Below, piece after piece: positions 50,870-60,661 of a DNA stretch of 64,000 bases (within the stretch, counting starts at the first letter, position 1; each line of letters opens with the position of its first letter). Source of the stretch: an uncultured Bacilli bacterium (GTDB lineage Bacteria > Bacillota_I > Bacilli_A > RF39 > UBA660); assembly GCA_934149465.1 (NCBI GenBank), contig CAKPEZ010000003.1, positions 90,680 through 154,679 of the forward strand, written 5' to 3'. Position numbers and translations under genes: made by a program. The notes beneath the pieces were generated by a model that did no database searches, was not told the origin of the DNA, and saw only the letters and a program-made list of their open reading frames with translations.

Positions 50870-51697
50870 TTGTATCAATTTTGTTATTATTTTTTAATAT
50901 TTTTTATTTATTCAGTATTAGGATTTTTAATTGAGTCAATCGCATGTTCTTTTTGGGAAAAGAAAATAGTTAAAGATAGAGGATTTTTAATTGGACCTTA
51001 TTGTCCTATTTATGGAACAGGCGCAATTATGATGATTTTATTTTTAACTAAATATAAAAATGATCCACTAGCGTTTTTTATTATGGCTGTAGTATATGCT
51101 TCAATAATAGAATATCTTACTAGTTATATCTTAGAAAAATTATTTAAAGCTAGATGGTGGGATTACTCTGATAAGAAATTTAATGTTAATGGAAGAATTT
51201 CTTTATCTACTTCTTTTATGTTTGGAGTACTTGGAATTTTTCTTATTTATTTTATGAATCCTCTTTTAGAAAAAGGACTTTCTTTAATACCTAAAGATAT
51301 TTTTATTTGTATATCTTTAATAATATTAGTATTTTTTTTGATTGATATTATTGTTACTTTTACAGTGGTTTCTAGACTTAAGTTAAACTTACAATCTTTA
51401 GAAAAAGATTCTACTAGTCAGATAGATAAACAAATAAAAGAAGTACTTAGAAATGATTTACTTTGGTACAAACATATATATAAGTCTTTCCCTAAATTAG
51501 AATTTAATTTTGATAATAAAGGTCTTTCTCATATGATAAAAAATACATTATCCGTAATTGAAGAGAAGAAAAAAGAAAATAGAGAAGAAATAAAGAAGAT
51601 TAAGAAAAAAATTCATGGACTTAAGAAAGAGAAGGCTTCTAAGGAAACAATTAAAGAAGAAAAGCAAAAGATAAGAAAGATGAAAGATGTCAAATAA
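50870..51697 (+). CDS. CmpB-like membrane protein (putative ABC-transporter type IV family)
   Basis: A 275-residue protein with about five membrane spans and a long basic coiled-coil C-terminus. The N-terminal FFIYSVLGFLIESIACSFWE, GFLIGPYCPIYGTGAIMM and YLTSYILEKLFKARWWDYSD, then NGRISLSTSFMFGVLGIFLI are the signature of the ABC_trans_CmpB family (PF06541-type), whose function is not established. Residues about 220-275 are Lys/Glu-rich helix (EEKKKENREEIKKIKKKIHG). It starts with TTG at 50870 after GGTGAT. Confidence 0.85.
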   Translation: MYQFCYYFLIFFIYSVLGFLIESIACSFWEKKIVKDRGFLIGPYCPIYGTGAIMMILFLTKYKNDPLAFFIMAVVYASIIEYLTSYILEKLFKARWWDYSDKKFNVNGRISLSTSFMFGVLGIFLIYFMNPLLEKGLSLIPKDIFICISLIILVFFLIDIIVTFTVVSRLKLNLQSLEKDSTSQIDKQIKEVLRNDLLWYKHIYKSFPKLEFNFDNKGLSHMIKNTLSVIEEKKKENREEIKKIKKKIHGLKKEKASKETIKEEKQKIRKMKDVK

Positions 51698-51759
51698 ATG
51701 TTTTGACTCTTTTTCTTTTTTAGATATGCGTTATAATAATATTAGGAGGATAGAAGATT

Positions 51760-53214
51760 ATGAAAAAAGTTTTACTTTGTATAATGGATGGAGTAGGTAT
51801 TAGAAAAGAAGAATATGGGAATGCTTTTAAGAAGGCAAATAAGCCTAATTTTGATTATTTATGGAAAGAGTATCCTCATACTTTATTAAAAGCAAGTGAA
51901 GAAGCTGTTGGTCTTCCTAAGGGACAAATGGGAAATTCTGAAGTAGGACACATGAATATTGGAAGTGGCAGAGTAATTTTTCAGTCCTTAGAATTAATTA
52001 ATAAGGCATTAGAAAATGGAGAGTTATTTAATAATAAGAATTTTTTAGATTTAATAGAATATGCTAAAAAAAATAATTCTCACGTTCATATAATGGGACT
52101 TTTTAGTGATGGAGGAGTTCACTCTCATATTAATCATTTTATTAAGATATATTCTTATATTAAAAGTTTAAATTTTGATACATATGCTCATGTAATTACT
52201 GATGGTAGAGATACTAAGCCAGAAGAAGGAATAAATTATATAAGAAGTTTTTTAGAAAATTATCCTAATTCAATAGCAACCATTTCGGGAAGATATTATG
52301 CGATGGATAGAGATAAAAGATGGGAGAGAACTGATAAGTATTTTAATACTATTACTAAAGGCGATAATTATCAAAAAGATATAATTTATTATTTAGAAAA
52401 ATCTTATCAAGATAATATTACTGATGAGTTTATTGAACCTGCTACTATTAATGAAAAGGGGATTATTCGTTCTAATGATGTGGTTATTTGGATTAATTTC
52501 CGTCCTGATAGAGCAATTCAGATTTTATCTAGATTAGAGAATCATAATATTAAAGCACTTAGTATAATGCATGTAAGTGATACTTTAAATGTTCCTTATG
52601 TTTTAAAATTACAAAAAGTAGATAATACTTTGGGGGAATATATTGCTAGTAAGAATATTCCTCAGTTAAGAATAGCAGAAACAGAAAAATATGCTCATGT
52701 TACATATTTCTTTGATGGGGGAATGGAAAAAGAATTTCCTTTATGTGATAAGGTGCTTATTCCATCACCTAAAGTTGCAACTTATGATTTAAAGCCAGAA
52801 ATGTCTGCTTATGAAGTTTGTGATAAATTATTAGAAGAACTTGATAAGGACTATTATGGAATGGTTATTCTTAATTTTGCTAACTGTGATATGGTTGGTC
52901 ATACAGGAGAAATGCTTCCTACTATAAAGGCTGTAGAAGTAGTAGATGAGTGTTTAGGTAAATTATATTCTAAAGCTAAAGAAAAAGATTATCTTATGAT
53001 TATTACTGCTGATCATGGTAACTGTGATTATATGCTTGATCAAGATGGCAATAAGGTAACTTCTCATTCTTTAAGTTTAGTTCCTTTTATTGTATGTAAG
53101 AAGGATTTACTTCTTAAAGAAGGATCTTTATGTGATATAGCGCCTACTATGTTAGAGCTTATGGAATTAGAAAAGCCTAGTGTAATGAGCGGAGAAAGTC
53201 TTATAAAAAAATAA
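51760..53214 (+). CDS. gpmI: 2,3-bisphosphoglycerate-independent phosphoglycerate mutase
   Basis: Glycolytic interconversion of 3- and 2-phosphoglycerate, Mn-dependent. Alkaline-phosphatase-superfamily motifs: LLCIMDGVGIRKEEYGNAF near residues 4-22 (metal-binding Asp), GQMGNSEVGHMNIGSGR near 56-72 (catalytic Ser), VHIMGLFSDGGVHSHINH near 108-125, ITDGRDTKP, NFRPDRAIQ, ILNFANCDMVGHTG near 370-383, and ITADHGNCDYM near 421-431. At 484 residues it is slightly shorter than the usual 510. AGGAGGA precedes the ATG. Confidence 0.97.
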   Translation: MKKVLLCIMDGVGIRKEEYGNAFKKANKPNFDYLWKEYPHTLLKASEEAVGLPKGQMGNSEVGHMNIGSGRVIFQSLELINKALENGELFNNKNFLDLIEYAKKNNSHVHIMGLFSDGGVHSHINHFIKIYSYIKSLNFDTYAHVITDGRDTKPEEGINYIRSFLENYPNSIATISGRYYAMDRDKRWERTDKYFNTITKGDNYQKDIIYYLEKSYQDNITDEFIEPATINEKGIIRSNDVVIWINFRPDRAIQILSRLENHNIKALSIMHVSDTLNVPYVLKLQKVDNTLGEYIASKNIPQLRIAETEKYAHVTYFFDGGMEKEFPLCDKVLIPSPKVATYDLKPEMSAYEVCDKLLEELDKDYYGMVILNFANCDMVGHTGEMLPTIKAVEVVDECLGKLYSKAKEKDYLMIITADHGNCDYMLDQDGNKVTSHSLSLVPFIVCKKDLLLKEGSLCDIAPTMLELMELEKPSVMSGESLIKK

Positions 53215-53232
53215 GAGAAATTATTCTCTTAT
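53206..53232 (-). terminator. Terminator between gpmI and tmcAL
   Basis: ATAAGAGAA (53211-53219) pairs with TTCTCTTAT (53224-53232). A T run follows only on the minus strand, so it serves mainly tmcAL. Confidence 0.85.
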
Positions 53233-54369
53233 AATTGGTTTATTTCTAAGTTCTTTTTGAATTAAAGTAGAATCATGTGTTAATAGAGAATAAATATAAG
53301 ATGCTCTATATTCGATTTCTAAAATAGGATTATCTTTAATAAATCCATTAGTAATTAATGGAATAGATAATTCTTTTTTTATTTGGTTTAGATATTCTTT
53401 TCCTTTATTATTAAAGCCTAGTACTCTTATATAAGTAATATCTTGATTAGACGAAGCTTCTTCTTTAGTAAAATTTGTTAATATATGAATAAACATTCTG
53501 TTTATTTTATTATTAGTATATCTTTTAGTTTTAATATTTTCTTTTAGTCTAGTTAAAGAGTTACTTTTATTAATATATTTTCTTATTCGGTTATCAATAC
53601 CTTCGTCAGTAGTTTGAAATTTATCTAGCTTATTATAATTATTTATTATTTGATATTTTAGTAAATTCCATAATAAAGTATCATCTATTTTTCTTAGATA
53701 TTTAATATTATTTTTTTCAAGATAAGGAGTAATATCTTCATTTATAGATAGAAGATTTCTAATATTAGAAGCACTTACTATATTAGTAGTAGTATTTTTA
53801 GTTAAATCGTGATAATCGTTTGTTCTTTGAATAGTAATTGGCTTAATATTAGAGTTCTGTTTAATTATTTCTTTTATATAAGATAATCCTAGGAGATCAT
53901 TTGGCTTATTTATTTCAATATTATTTAATACTTTTATTGCTTTAGCTAGGGCGGTAGGGTAATTATCTCCATTATTAAGATTTATTTTTACTAGAGAAGA
54001 AAAGTCTTTATTAAATAACTCGGTATTAGCGATAGTAATAAGATTATCGATATTATTACTTTCACTTCCAAATACTAGTTTATCTACTTTTAAATTCTTT
54101 AATATTTGGATTGCTCCTTTAGCAAAGATATCAGCACTTTGAGTAGCAAATACAAAAGGTAGCTCTACTACAAGATCAATATTATTATCTAAACAAATAT
54201 TTGTTTTATCCCATTTATTTAGAATGCTTATTTCTCCTCTTTGCATGAAAGAAGAAGATAGAACTACTATAATTATTGAGTCATTATATAATTTTTTAAC
54301 TTTATCTATTAAATATTTATGTCCATTATGAAAAGGATTAAATTCTGCTATTATGCCAATTTTTTCCAT
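53221..54369 (-). CDS. tmcAL: tRNA(Met) cytidine acetate ligase (TmcAL/YlbM)
   Basis: Uses ATP and acetate to form N4-acetylcytidine at the wobble base of elongator tRNA-Met. The nucleotidyltransferase motif is IGIIAEFNPFHNGHKYLI near residues 4-21 (HxGH). VVLSSSFMQRGEISILNKWD near 35-54 and LVVELPFVFATQSADIFAKG near 64-83 follow. The C-terminal tRNA-binding part is helical (382 residues in all, near the usual 390-400). GGTGAT precedes the ATG. A substrate tRNA-Met gene lies 2.5 kb away. Confidence 0.94.
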   Translation of the reverse strand: MEKIGIIAEFNPFHNGHKYLIDKVKKLYNDSIIIVVLSSSFMQRGEISILNKWDKTNICLDNNIDLVVELPFVFATQSADIFAKGAIQILKNLKVDKLVFGSESNNIDNLITIANTELFNKDFSSLVKINLNNGDNYPTALAKAIKVLNNIEINKPNDLLGLSYIKEIIKQNSNIKPITIQRTNDYHDLTKNTTTNIVSASNIRNLLSINEDITPYLEKNNIKYLRKIDDTLLWNLLKYQIINNYNKLDKFQTTDEGIDNRIRKYINKSNSLTRLKENIKTKRYTNNKINRMFIHILTNFTKEEASSNQDITYIRVLGFNNKGKEYLNQIKKELSIPLITNGFIKDNPILEIEYRASYIYSLLTHDSTLIQKELRNKPIIRE

Positions 54370-54467
54370 AAAATCACCAAGATTACTATAACATAATAAG
54401 AATGTTAATGCAATTTGCTTTTTTATTTTTTTTGTGATATTATTTAATAGTTAAAGAAGGGATATTA

Positions 54468-56474
54468 GTGCAAAAAATAAAAAAAGTATTTAATAAATGT
54501 AAGAATAAAATTATGAAAAAATTAACTAAAGAAAATTTAAGACAGTGTTTGAAGTCTAGTATTTTGATTCTATGCTTTGTCTTATCAGCTACTTTAAATG
54601 CTTTATTATTAAGAACATATACAATTGGAAATACTACTGATTTACAGCCTTTATTTGCTGATCTCGGTATTTTATTATTTATAGGAAGTATTGCATTTTT
54701 TATTAAACCTAAAAAAAGAATTCGTTATTTAATGGTATTTTCTATTATTACGACTGCTATTTGTATTATAGATTCTATCTATTATACTTATTATAGTTCT
54801 TTTCCTTCATTATCAATGCTTGCTACTTCTTCACAAGTAGTAGATGTTGGAGATGCTGTTGTAAAAAATGTTCTACAAATTAAAGATTTTACTTATTTAT
54901 GGCAACCAATTTTTATTTATTATATTCATGTCGTTTTAATGAGAAGAAATCATTATAAAGAGGAAAGTAAAATAGAGCAAAGAGTTAACTTTGGAATAGG
55001 TGCAAGTCTTGCGGCTGGAATATTTTTAATTACGTTAACTACTTTTAGTAGTACTGATTGGAGCCGTTTTAGTAAATTATGGAATAGGGAATTTGTTGTA
55101 CTAAAATTTGGAGTATATACTTACCATGTAAATGATTTATTTCAAAGCTTAGAACCTAAATTTTCTAATTTATTTGGCCATGATGAAGCTTTAAAAAACG
55201 TAACAGCTTATTTTGAAGAAAATAAACAGGAAACTAAAATTAATAAATATACAAATATCTTTGAAGGAAAGAATATTATTATGATTCATGCTGAAAGTAT
55301 TCAAGGAATTAATATCAATCGTTCTTTTAATGGAGAAGAGGTTACTCCTTGTTTAAATAGACTTGCCGAAGAAGGTATTTATTTTAGTAATTTTTATTCA
55401 CAAGTTGGAATAGGAACTAGTAGCGATAGTGAATTTACTTTGGCTACTTCACTTATGCCATCATCTTCAGGAGCCGTATTTGTAAGTTATTTTGATAGAA
55501 AATATATATCAATTCAAAATTTACTTAAAGATAAGGGATACTATGTATTTGCAATGCACGGTAATACAGGTGATTTCTGGAACCGTAATATTATGTATCA
55601 AACACTTGGATATGATAAATATTATTCTAAAAGTTCATATACTATAGATGAAAAAATAGGACTTGGTTTATCTGATAAATCATTCTTTACTCAAGCTGTT
55701 CCTTATATTAAAAATGAAGTAGCAGAAGGTCATACTCCTTTTATGGTAAATACTATTATGTTAAGTAATCATACTCCATTTGATGATTTAGGACTTATGG
55801 ATGATTTTCCTGTTGATTATAAAGTAGAAATAGATGGGGAAGTTATTAGTAGACCTTACTTAGAAGGAACAACACTAGGTAATTATTTTAAATCTGTTCA
55901 TTATGCTGATCAAGCTATTGAATTATATTTAAATAAACTTGATGAAGAAGGATTACTTGATAATGCCGTTGTAATTATTTATGGAGACCATGATGCTAAA
56001 TTATCAAAAAAATATTATAATATTATGTATAATTATGATCCATACCAAGATCGTATTTTAGAAGAAGGCGATGAAGGTTATGTTAATGTTGATTATTATA
56101 AATACGAACTAGATCGTAAAGTACCATTTATTATTTGGACTAAAGATCAGAAATTTAATGAAGAAGTTACTGAGCCAATGGGAATGATCGATGTTGCTCC
56201 AACTTTAGGAAATATGTTTAATTTTAAAAACGAATATCAATTAGGACACGATATTTTTAGTACAGAAGATAATATGGTAGTATTTGGCAATGGTAACTAT
56301 TTAACTAGTAAGTTATATTACAATAATCAAAAAGAAGAAGCATATTTATTTGATCAATTAATTGAAGATGATTATATTAAAAATCATGCGACAAAAGCCA
56401 GCAAAATAATTGAGGTATCTAATGATATTATTAATTATGATTTAATAAAGGAATTAGAAGAAAAAGAAAAATAA
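54468..56474 (+). CDS. ltaS: LTA-synthase-family membrane sulfatase-like protein
   Basis: A 668-residue polytopic protein that transfers glycerol-phosphate from phosphatidylglycerol to lipoteichoic acid. About five N-terminal membrane spans (residues 28-200) precede the extracellular catalytic domain. Its motifs are NIIMIHAESIQG near 268-279 (metal-binding Glu), YSQVGIGTSSDSEFTLATSL near 310-329 with the nucleophile Thr at about 317, FAMHGNTGDFWNRN, and VVIIYGDHDAKLSKKYYN near 499-516. Starts with GTG. It could be LtaS or a paralogue such as YfnI/YqgS. Confidence 0.9.
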   Translation: MQKIKKVFNKCKNKIMKKLTKENLRQCLKSSILILCFVLSATLNALLLRTYTIGNTTDLQPLFADLGILLFIGSIAFFIKPKKRIRYLMVFSIITTAICIIDSIYYTYYSSFPSLSMLATSSQVVDVGDAVVKNVLQIKDFTYLWQPIFIYYIHVVLMRRNHYKEESKIEQRVNFGIGASLAAGIFLITLTTFSSTDWSRFSKLWNREFVVLKFGVYTYHVNDLFQSLEPKFSNLFGHDEALKNVTAYFEENKQETKINKYTNIFEGKNIIMIHAESIQGININRSFNGEEVTPCLNRLAEEGIYFSNFYSQVGIGTSSDSEFTLATSLMPSSSGAVFVSYFDRKYISIQNLLKDKGYYVFAMHGNTGDFWNRNIMYQTLGYDKYYSKSSYTIDEKIGLGLSDKSFFTQAVPYIKNEVAEGHTPFMVNTIMLSNHTPFDDLGLMDDFPVDYKVEIDGEVISRPYLEGTTLGNYFKSVHYADQAIELYLNKLDEEGLLDNAVVIIYGDHDAKLSKKYYNIMYNYDPYQDRILEEGDEGYVNVDYYKYELDRKVPFIIWTKDQKFNEEVTEPMGMIDVAPTLGNMFNFKNEYQLGHDIFSTEDNMVVFGNGNYLTSKLYYNNQKEEAYLFDQLIEDDYIKNHATKASKIIEVSNDIINYDLIKELEEKEK

Positions 56475-56497
56475 TGGCGAAAGAGTGATAACTTCTG

Positions 56498-56995
56498 ATG
56501 AAAAAAATAAAAAGTTTAGTAATTTTAATAGTAATATTAAGTAGTTTATTCTTTTTTAAAAGTATAAAGACTAATAATGTTTTTAAGCAAAATGATTTAG
56601 ATGAAGCAAAGAACATAGTTAAAAAGAATAGCAATGAAAAAGAAGTTACTAATAAGATTGCTAAACTTTTTCTTAAGGATTTTTATACTTTTAAAGATAA
56701 GAATGATATTGGAGGATTAGAATATATTTATCCCAAAGTAAAAGATAATTTCATTTTAAAAGTAAAACATACTTTATATAAATATATTAATTCTACTTCT
56801 TTAGAAGAATTACCTAAAGTTATCGATGTTAAAATAAACTCTAACGAGAAAATAGAATATGATTATAATGATATAAAAGAGGCTTATCAAATAAAAGCAT
56901 CTATTATTTATGAAAAAGAATTGGATTATCCCTTAGAAGTTGGGATAATTATGGGAATGGAAGATAATAAAGTTTATATTTTAGAAATATTATAA
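56498..56995 (+). CDS. Unknown exported or membrane-anchored 165-aa protein
   Basis: Not recognised. A hydrophobic N-terminus (KKIKSLVILIVILSSLFFFK) acts as a signal or anchor. The rest is Lys/Glu-rich with a mixed fold (NKIAKLFLKDFYTFKDKNDI, YIYPKVKDNFILKVKHTLYK, and the strand pair VIDVKINSNEKIEYDY / AYQIKASIIYEKELDYPLEV). The alpha then beta-sheet layout resembles small NTF2-like extracellular domains, but this is not certain. It lies 23 bp after the LtaS-like gene and 35 bp before yunB, so envelope or spore function is plausible. Confidence 0.65.
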   Translation: MKKIKSLVILIVILSSLFFFKSIKTNNVFKQNDLDEAKNIVKKNSNEKEVTNKIAKLFLKDFYTFKDKNDIGGLEYIYPKVKDNFILKVKHTLYKYINSTSLEELPKVIDVKINSNEKIEYDYNDIKEAYQIKASIIYEKELDYPLEVGIIMGMEDNKVYILEIL

Positions 56996-57030
56996 ATAAA
57001 TATAATTCATATATTTTACTAGGTGATTAT

Positions 57031-57780
57031 ATGGCACTTAAGTTATATAAAAAAAGAAAGAACTCTAAATTAGGATTAATTACTATTTTAATTTTTCTTA
57101 GTTTAAGCGTTTCTTTTTTCTTTATTATCTATCTTAGTAAGAAGATTAATCCAATTTTTATGTCTTATGCTGAAAGTGAAACAAGAAAGCTTATGACATT
57201 AGTAATAAATAAATCTTTAACTAAAGAACTTACTTTAAAAGATGAGATTGATAATATTTATCATATAACTAAAAGTAATAACGAAGATATTCAAATAATT
57301 GACTTTGACTCTAAAGAAGTAACTAAATTTTTAAATAATATTACTAATTTAATTCAAAATAATTTGAAAGCTATTGAAGAGGGAAATATTGATTTAATTG
57401 ACTTAGAAGAAAATACTTTAGATAAATATGACAAAGATTTACTTAAGAAGGGAATTATTTACGAGATTCCTATTTTAGCTGCGACTAATTCTTCTTTACT
57501 TTCTAATATAGGACCTAGAATACCAGTTAGATTTTATTTGATAGGAGATGTTACTAGTAATGTAGAAACCGAAGTAAAAGAATATGGAATTAATAATGCG
57601 TTAGTAAAACTTAGTATTAGGATAAATGTATCAGGCAGAGTTAATTTACCATTTGTATCAGAGAATGTTACTGTTGATATGGTTATTCCTGTTAGTATGA
57701 AAATTATTCAAGGAAAAATTCCTGAATTTTATTTAGATGGCTTTAAAAGTACATCTAATTTAGTTGAAAGTACTTCTTAA
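57031..57780 (+). CDS. yunB: Sporulation protein YunB
   Basis: A 249-residue protein with one N-terminal span (GLITILIFLSLSVSFFFIIY). Its extracytoplasmic domain has the YunB pattern INPIFMSYAESETRKLMTLV near residues 46-65, then DFDSKEVTKFLNNITNLIQN, IPILAATNSSLLSNIGPRIP near 148-167, YGINNALVKLSIRINVSGRV, and PFVSENVTVDMVIPVSMKII near 209-228. In B. subtilis yunB is sigma-E-controlled and supports sporulation. GGTGAT precedes the ATG. Confidence 0.92.
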   Translation: MALKLYKKRKNSKLGLITILIFLSLSVSFFFIIYLSKKINPIFMSYAESETRKLMTLVINKSLTKELTLKDEIDNIYHITKSNNEDIQIIDFDSKEVTKFLNNITNLIQNNLKAIEEGNIDLIDLEENTLDKYDKDLLKKGIIYEIPILAATNSSLLSNIGPRIPVRFYLIGDVTSNVETEVKEYGINNALVKLSIRINVSGRVNLPFVSENVTVDMVIPVSMKIIQGKIPEFYLDGFKSTSNLVESTS

Positions 57781-57827
57781 TTTAAAATTACTGTGATATA
57801 ATATTTAAAAGAAACGAGGTAACAGTA

Positions 57828-58298
57828 ATGAATGATGTTTATAAAATGGTAAAACAGTTTAAAAGAAAATATCCTTTTACAATTGCATGGCGTTTAAAAA
57901 AGAATTCTATGATTGTTCAAAAGCATTTAAATCCGGGAGAAAAAATTAAGTATGCTTTTGCTGCTCAAAAAAATAATGGAGTATTTAGCTTATTTAGTAC
58001 TTGTGTAGTAGTGCTTACTAATCAAAGATTATTAGTTGGATATAAAAGAGTTATTTTTGGATATTACTTTAGTTCTATTACACCTGATATGTATAATGAT
58101 TTACAAGTATATCATGGATTATTATGGGGAAGAATTACTATTGATACTATTGATGAAGAAGTATATTTATCTAATATAGCGCCTTCTGCTTTAGTAGAAA
58201 TAGAAACTAATGTTACTAGATTTATGATTAGAGAAAAGAAGAAATTCTTAGCAAGAGGAAAAAAAGAATCTTGTGATCAGACAAAAGCAGATTTATAA
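57828..58298 (+). CDS. PH-domain-like cytosolic protein
   Basis: A 156-residue protein. NPGEKIKYAFAAQKNNGVFS, TCVVVLTNQRLLVGYKRVIF, DMYNDLQVYHGLLWGRITID and IDEEVYLSNIAPSALVEIET follow the order of a bacterial pleckstrin-homology domain (the G-E-x-I ... L-T-N-x-R-L-L ... I-x-x-I pattern of PH_3-type proteins). A helix follows (VTRFMIREKKKFLARGKKES). There is no membrane span. The role is unknown. GAGGTAAC precedes the ATG. It ends in a terminator, so it is separate from the hydrolase gene. Confidence 0.72.
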   Translation: MNDVYKMVKQFKRKYPFTIAWRLKKNSMIVQKHLNPGEKIKYAFAAQKNNGVFSLFSTCVVVLTNQRLLVGYKRVIFGYYFSSITPDMYNDLQVYHGLLWGRITIDTIDEEVYLSNIAPSALVEIETNVTRFMIREKKKFLARGKKESCDQTKADL

Positions 58299-58315
58299 TT
58301 TAATCTGCTTTTTTT
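58283..58315 (+). terminator. Terminator after the PH-domain gene
   Basis: AAAGCAGATTTA pairs with TAATCTGCTTT (one offset at the loop), then T7. The left arm is in the last codons. Confidence 0.88.
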
Positions 58316-58364
58316 GCGTTAAGATGAAAAACTATGCTATAATAAAAATAGAGGTGTTAGATAG

Positions 58365-60089
58365 ATGGAGAAAAAGAGTGGAAAAAGAAAATTAAAAATA
58401 GGAAGAATTATGGTTGCTCTTTTAATAGTAGTTATGCTAATTTTAGGAATTAGTTATTTATTAAATGGTAAAGGAATTTCAATTATATATCAAGCGAAAT
58501 ACTTAGGTAGTACTGCTTCTAATGTTGATTTATATGATGAAGAATTTAATAAAGTATTTTCACTTGCAAGAGGAAGCAAAGTTAAAGTAAATGATAAAAA
58601 AGAAATTACAAATGAAGATAATACTTATCTTTTAGTAAAATATGATAATAAAGAATATTATGTTTTAAAAGAAAATATTGTAAATGATAAAAAAGATGCT
58701 GTAATGGAAAAAGAACTTTATGTTAGAACTGCTGCGACTATTCTTGGTGATTTAGATGGGAAAATAGCAGGACTTGCTGAAAAGGGCACTCTTCTAAAAA
58801 TAAAGGGATATGACTCTTATGATGACAAAGGAATAGTAAATGCTTATTTAGTAACAAATGAAAGTGGAGAAGAAGGATATGTTTATTCTAAGTATTTAGT
58901 TTCTAATAAAGAAGAATCTCTTCTTAATTATGATGCCGATATTTATGATCCTATTCATTCTAAGATAAAGAATACTTATGGTGGAGGAGATGCTATTAAT
59001 TTAGATTATTATCCTGTTACAAAGGCAAATTTTGAAAACAATAAAATGCCTGAATCTGTGTACGCTTTATATTTAAATAATGGAACAGATGTAATTAATA
59101 ATATTGATAAATATATTGAATTTGCTAAAGATACTCTTATTAATACTTTTGTAGTTGATATAAAAGATAATACTACTCCAGGATATAAATCTGAAGTTAT
59201 GAAAGAATTATCTCCAACTAATTATAAACATGGAATAAATGATTATGATAAGTATAAAACGGCAATTAAAAAATTAAAAGATGCAGGATTTTATGTTGTA
59301 GGGAGAATTACTGTTTTTAAAGATAGTTTTTACGTTGAAGATCATCCAGAAGATGCAATGATTTCTCCAAGCACAGGTAAGCCATATAAATATAGTAAAA
59401 GTTACTGGCCTAATCCTTTTGATAGAGATGTTTGGTATTTTAATGTAGAACTTGCTAAAGAAGCGGTTAAAGAAATGGGCTTTAATGAAATAAACTTTGA
59501 TTACGTTCGTTTTACTGATCGAACTCAATCTCTAGAAAGAAAGAATACTATTAAATTCGAAAATATATATAATGAAGATAAAGCTCAAGCTATTCAAAGA
59601 TTTTTGCAATATGCTTGTGATGAAATTCATAAACTAAATGCTTATGTTTCAGTTGATGTTTTTGGAGAAAGTACTAATGGAAATTATTTAACAGCATATG
59701 GTCAATATTGGCCTGCTATTAGTAATGTTGTCGATGTAATAAGTGCAATGCCATATCCTGATCATTTTGCTAATAATTCTTATGGTATTTCTAAGCCATG
59801 GAATCATCCATATGAACTTATGACTGCTTGGGGTAAAGAAGCTAGTAAAAGGCAGGAAGAAACAACTACTCCTGCTATTGCAAGAACTTGGGTTCAAGCT
59901 TATGATGTCATGAAATATGTTGATTCTAATGGAATTAGTTATGGCTCAAAAGAAGTTCAAGCTGAAATCCAAGGATTATTTGAACAAGGATTAGATGGCG
60001 GATATATAACTTGGCTTGCTAGCTCTAATTTAGCTAAGTACAAAGTACAAAAAGAAGCTTTTAAAATAGATTATAGGAGTAAATATTAA
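58365..60089 (+). CDS. Putative glycoside hydrolase (DUF4015-type) with SH3-like N-terminus
   Basis: A 574-residue protein: an N-terminal anchor (IMVALLIVVMLILGISYLLN), two SH3-like segments (about residues 40-190, for example ELYVRTAATILGDLDGKIAG), then a TIM-barrel domain. The barrel has INTFVVDIKDNTTPGYKSEV, FYVVGRITVFKDSFYVEDHP, WPNPFDRDVWYFNVELAKEA, EINFDYVRFTDR near 380-391 and YVSVDVFGESTNG near 428-440. These match the putative glycosyl hydrolase family near GH13-like GHL domains (DUF4015). A cell-wall polysaccharide is the likely target, which is inferred. A TATAAT box lies near 58338. Confidence 0.85.
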   Translation: MEKKSGKRKLKIGRIMVALLIVVMLILGISYLLNGKGISIIYQAKYLGSTASNVDLYDEEFNKVFSLARGSKVKVNDKKEITNEDNTYLLVKYDNKEYYVLKENIVNDKKDAVMEKELYVRTAATILGDLDGKIAGLAEKGTLLKIKGYDSYDDKGIVNAYLVTNESGEEGYVYSKYLVSNKEESLLNYDADIYDPIHSKIKNTYGGGDAINLDYYPVTKANFENNKMPESVYALYLNNGTDVINNIDKYIEFAKDTLINTFVVDIKDNTTPGYKSEVMKELSPTNYKHGINDYDKYKTAIKKLKDAGFYVVGRITVFKDSFYVEDHPEDAMISPSTGKPYKYSKSYWPNPFDRDVWYFNVELAKEAVKEMGFNEINFDYVRFTDRTQSLERKNTIKFENIYNEDKAQAIQRFLQYACDEIHKLNAYVSVDVFGESTNGNYLTAYGQYWPAISNVVDVISAMPYPDHFANNSYGISKPWNHPYELMTAWGKEASKRQEETTTPAIARTWVQAYDVMKYVDSNGISYGSKEVQAEIQGLFEQGLDGGYITWLASSNLAKYKVQKEAFKIDYRSKY

Positions 60090-60091
60090 TT

Positions 60092-60367
60092 ATGAAAATA
60101 ATATTAAATAATAATAATTATGAACTTCTTCATAATTATAAAGATGCTTTTAATGAAGAAGAGGTAAAGGAAAAATTTACTGAATATTTTAATGATTATG
60201 ATTATATATTAGGCGATATTGCGTATAATAAGCTTAGACTAAAAGGATTTTATAATGAAAATAATCCTAAAGTAAATAAGATAAATAATTATAAAAATAT
60301 AGATAATTATTTAAAAGAAAATTGCGCAGTTGACTGTAGATATTTCGTTTTAAAAAAAGAAATATAA
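60092..60367 (+). CDS. yutD: YutD-family protein
   Basis: A 91-residue protein matching YutD: NYELLHNYKDAFNEEEVKEK, then YFNDYDYILGDIAYNKLRLK and GFYNENN (the family pattern is Y-D-Y-I-x-G-D-x-x-x-x-x-L-R-L-K-G-F). The C-terminal NYLKENCAVDCRYFVLKK also fits. Function is unknown. In B. subtilis yutD lies near yunB, as here. The ribosome site AGGAG is inside the preceding gene. Confidence 0.87.
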   Translation: MKIILNNNNYELLHNYKDAFNEEEVKEKFTEYFNDYDYILGDIAYNKLRLKGFYNENNPKVNKINNYKNIDNYLKENCAVDCRYFVLKKEI

Positions 60368-60382
60368 GAAAGAGGAATAAAA

Positions 60383-60655
60383 ATGGGGCAAGATAAAATT
60401 ATTACACTTATTAATGGGCAAGATGAGAGTGTGGAAGTAGAACTTCTTTGTGCATTTGAAATGAATGATACTAATGAAGAATATATAATATATACTAAAA
60501 ATGAACTTGATGATGATAAACACGCTATTATTTATGCTGGTAAAATAAAAAAAGATAATGGTAGAGAATATTTGATTAATATTGATGATGATAAAGAATG
60601 GCAAAAGGTAAAAGAAGTGCTAAAAGAAATGGCACGCTTTTCTGAAGAAAGGTAG
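60383..60655 (+). CDS. DUF1292 protein (YrzB-like)
   Basis: A 90-residue protein with QDKIITLINGQDESVEVELL, CAFEMNDTNEEYIIYTKNEL and YAGKIKKDNGREYLINIDDD. This is the DUF1292 pattern (x-x-L-x-D-E-x-G-x-E ... F-E-x-x-x-x-x-Y-x-x-Y ... D). Function is unknown; in Bacilli yrzB usually follows yrrK. AGAGGAAT precedes the ATG, and yutD ends 15 bp upstream, so they are co-expressed. Confidence 0.85.
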   Translation: MGQDKIITLINGQDESVEVELLCAFEMNDTNEEYIIYTKNELDDDKHAIIYAGKIKKDNGREYLINIDDDKEWQKVKEVLKEMARFSEER

Positions 60656-60661
60656 TAAATT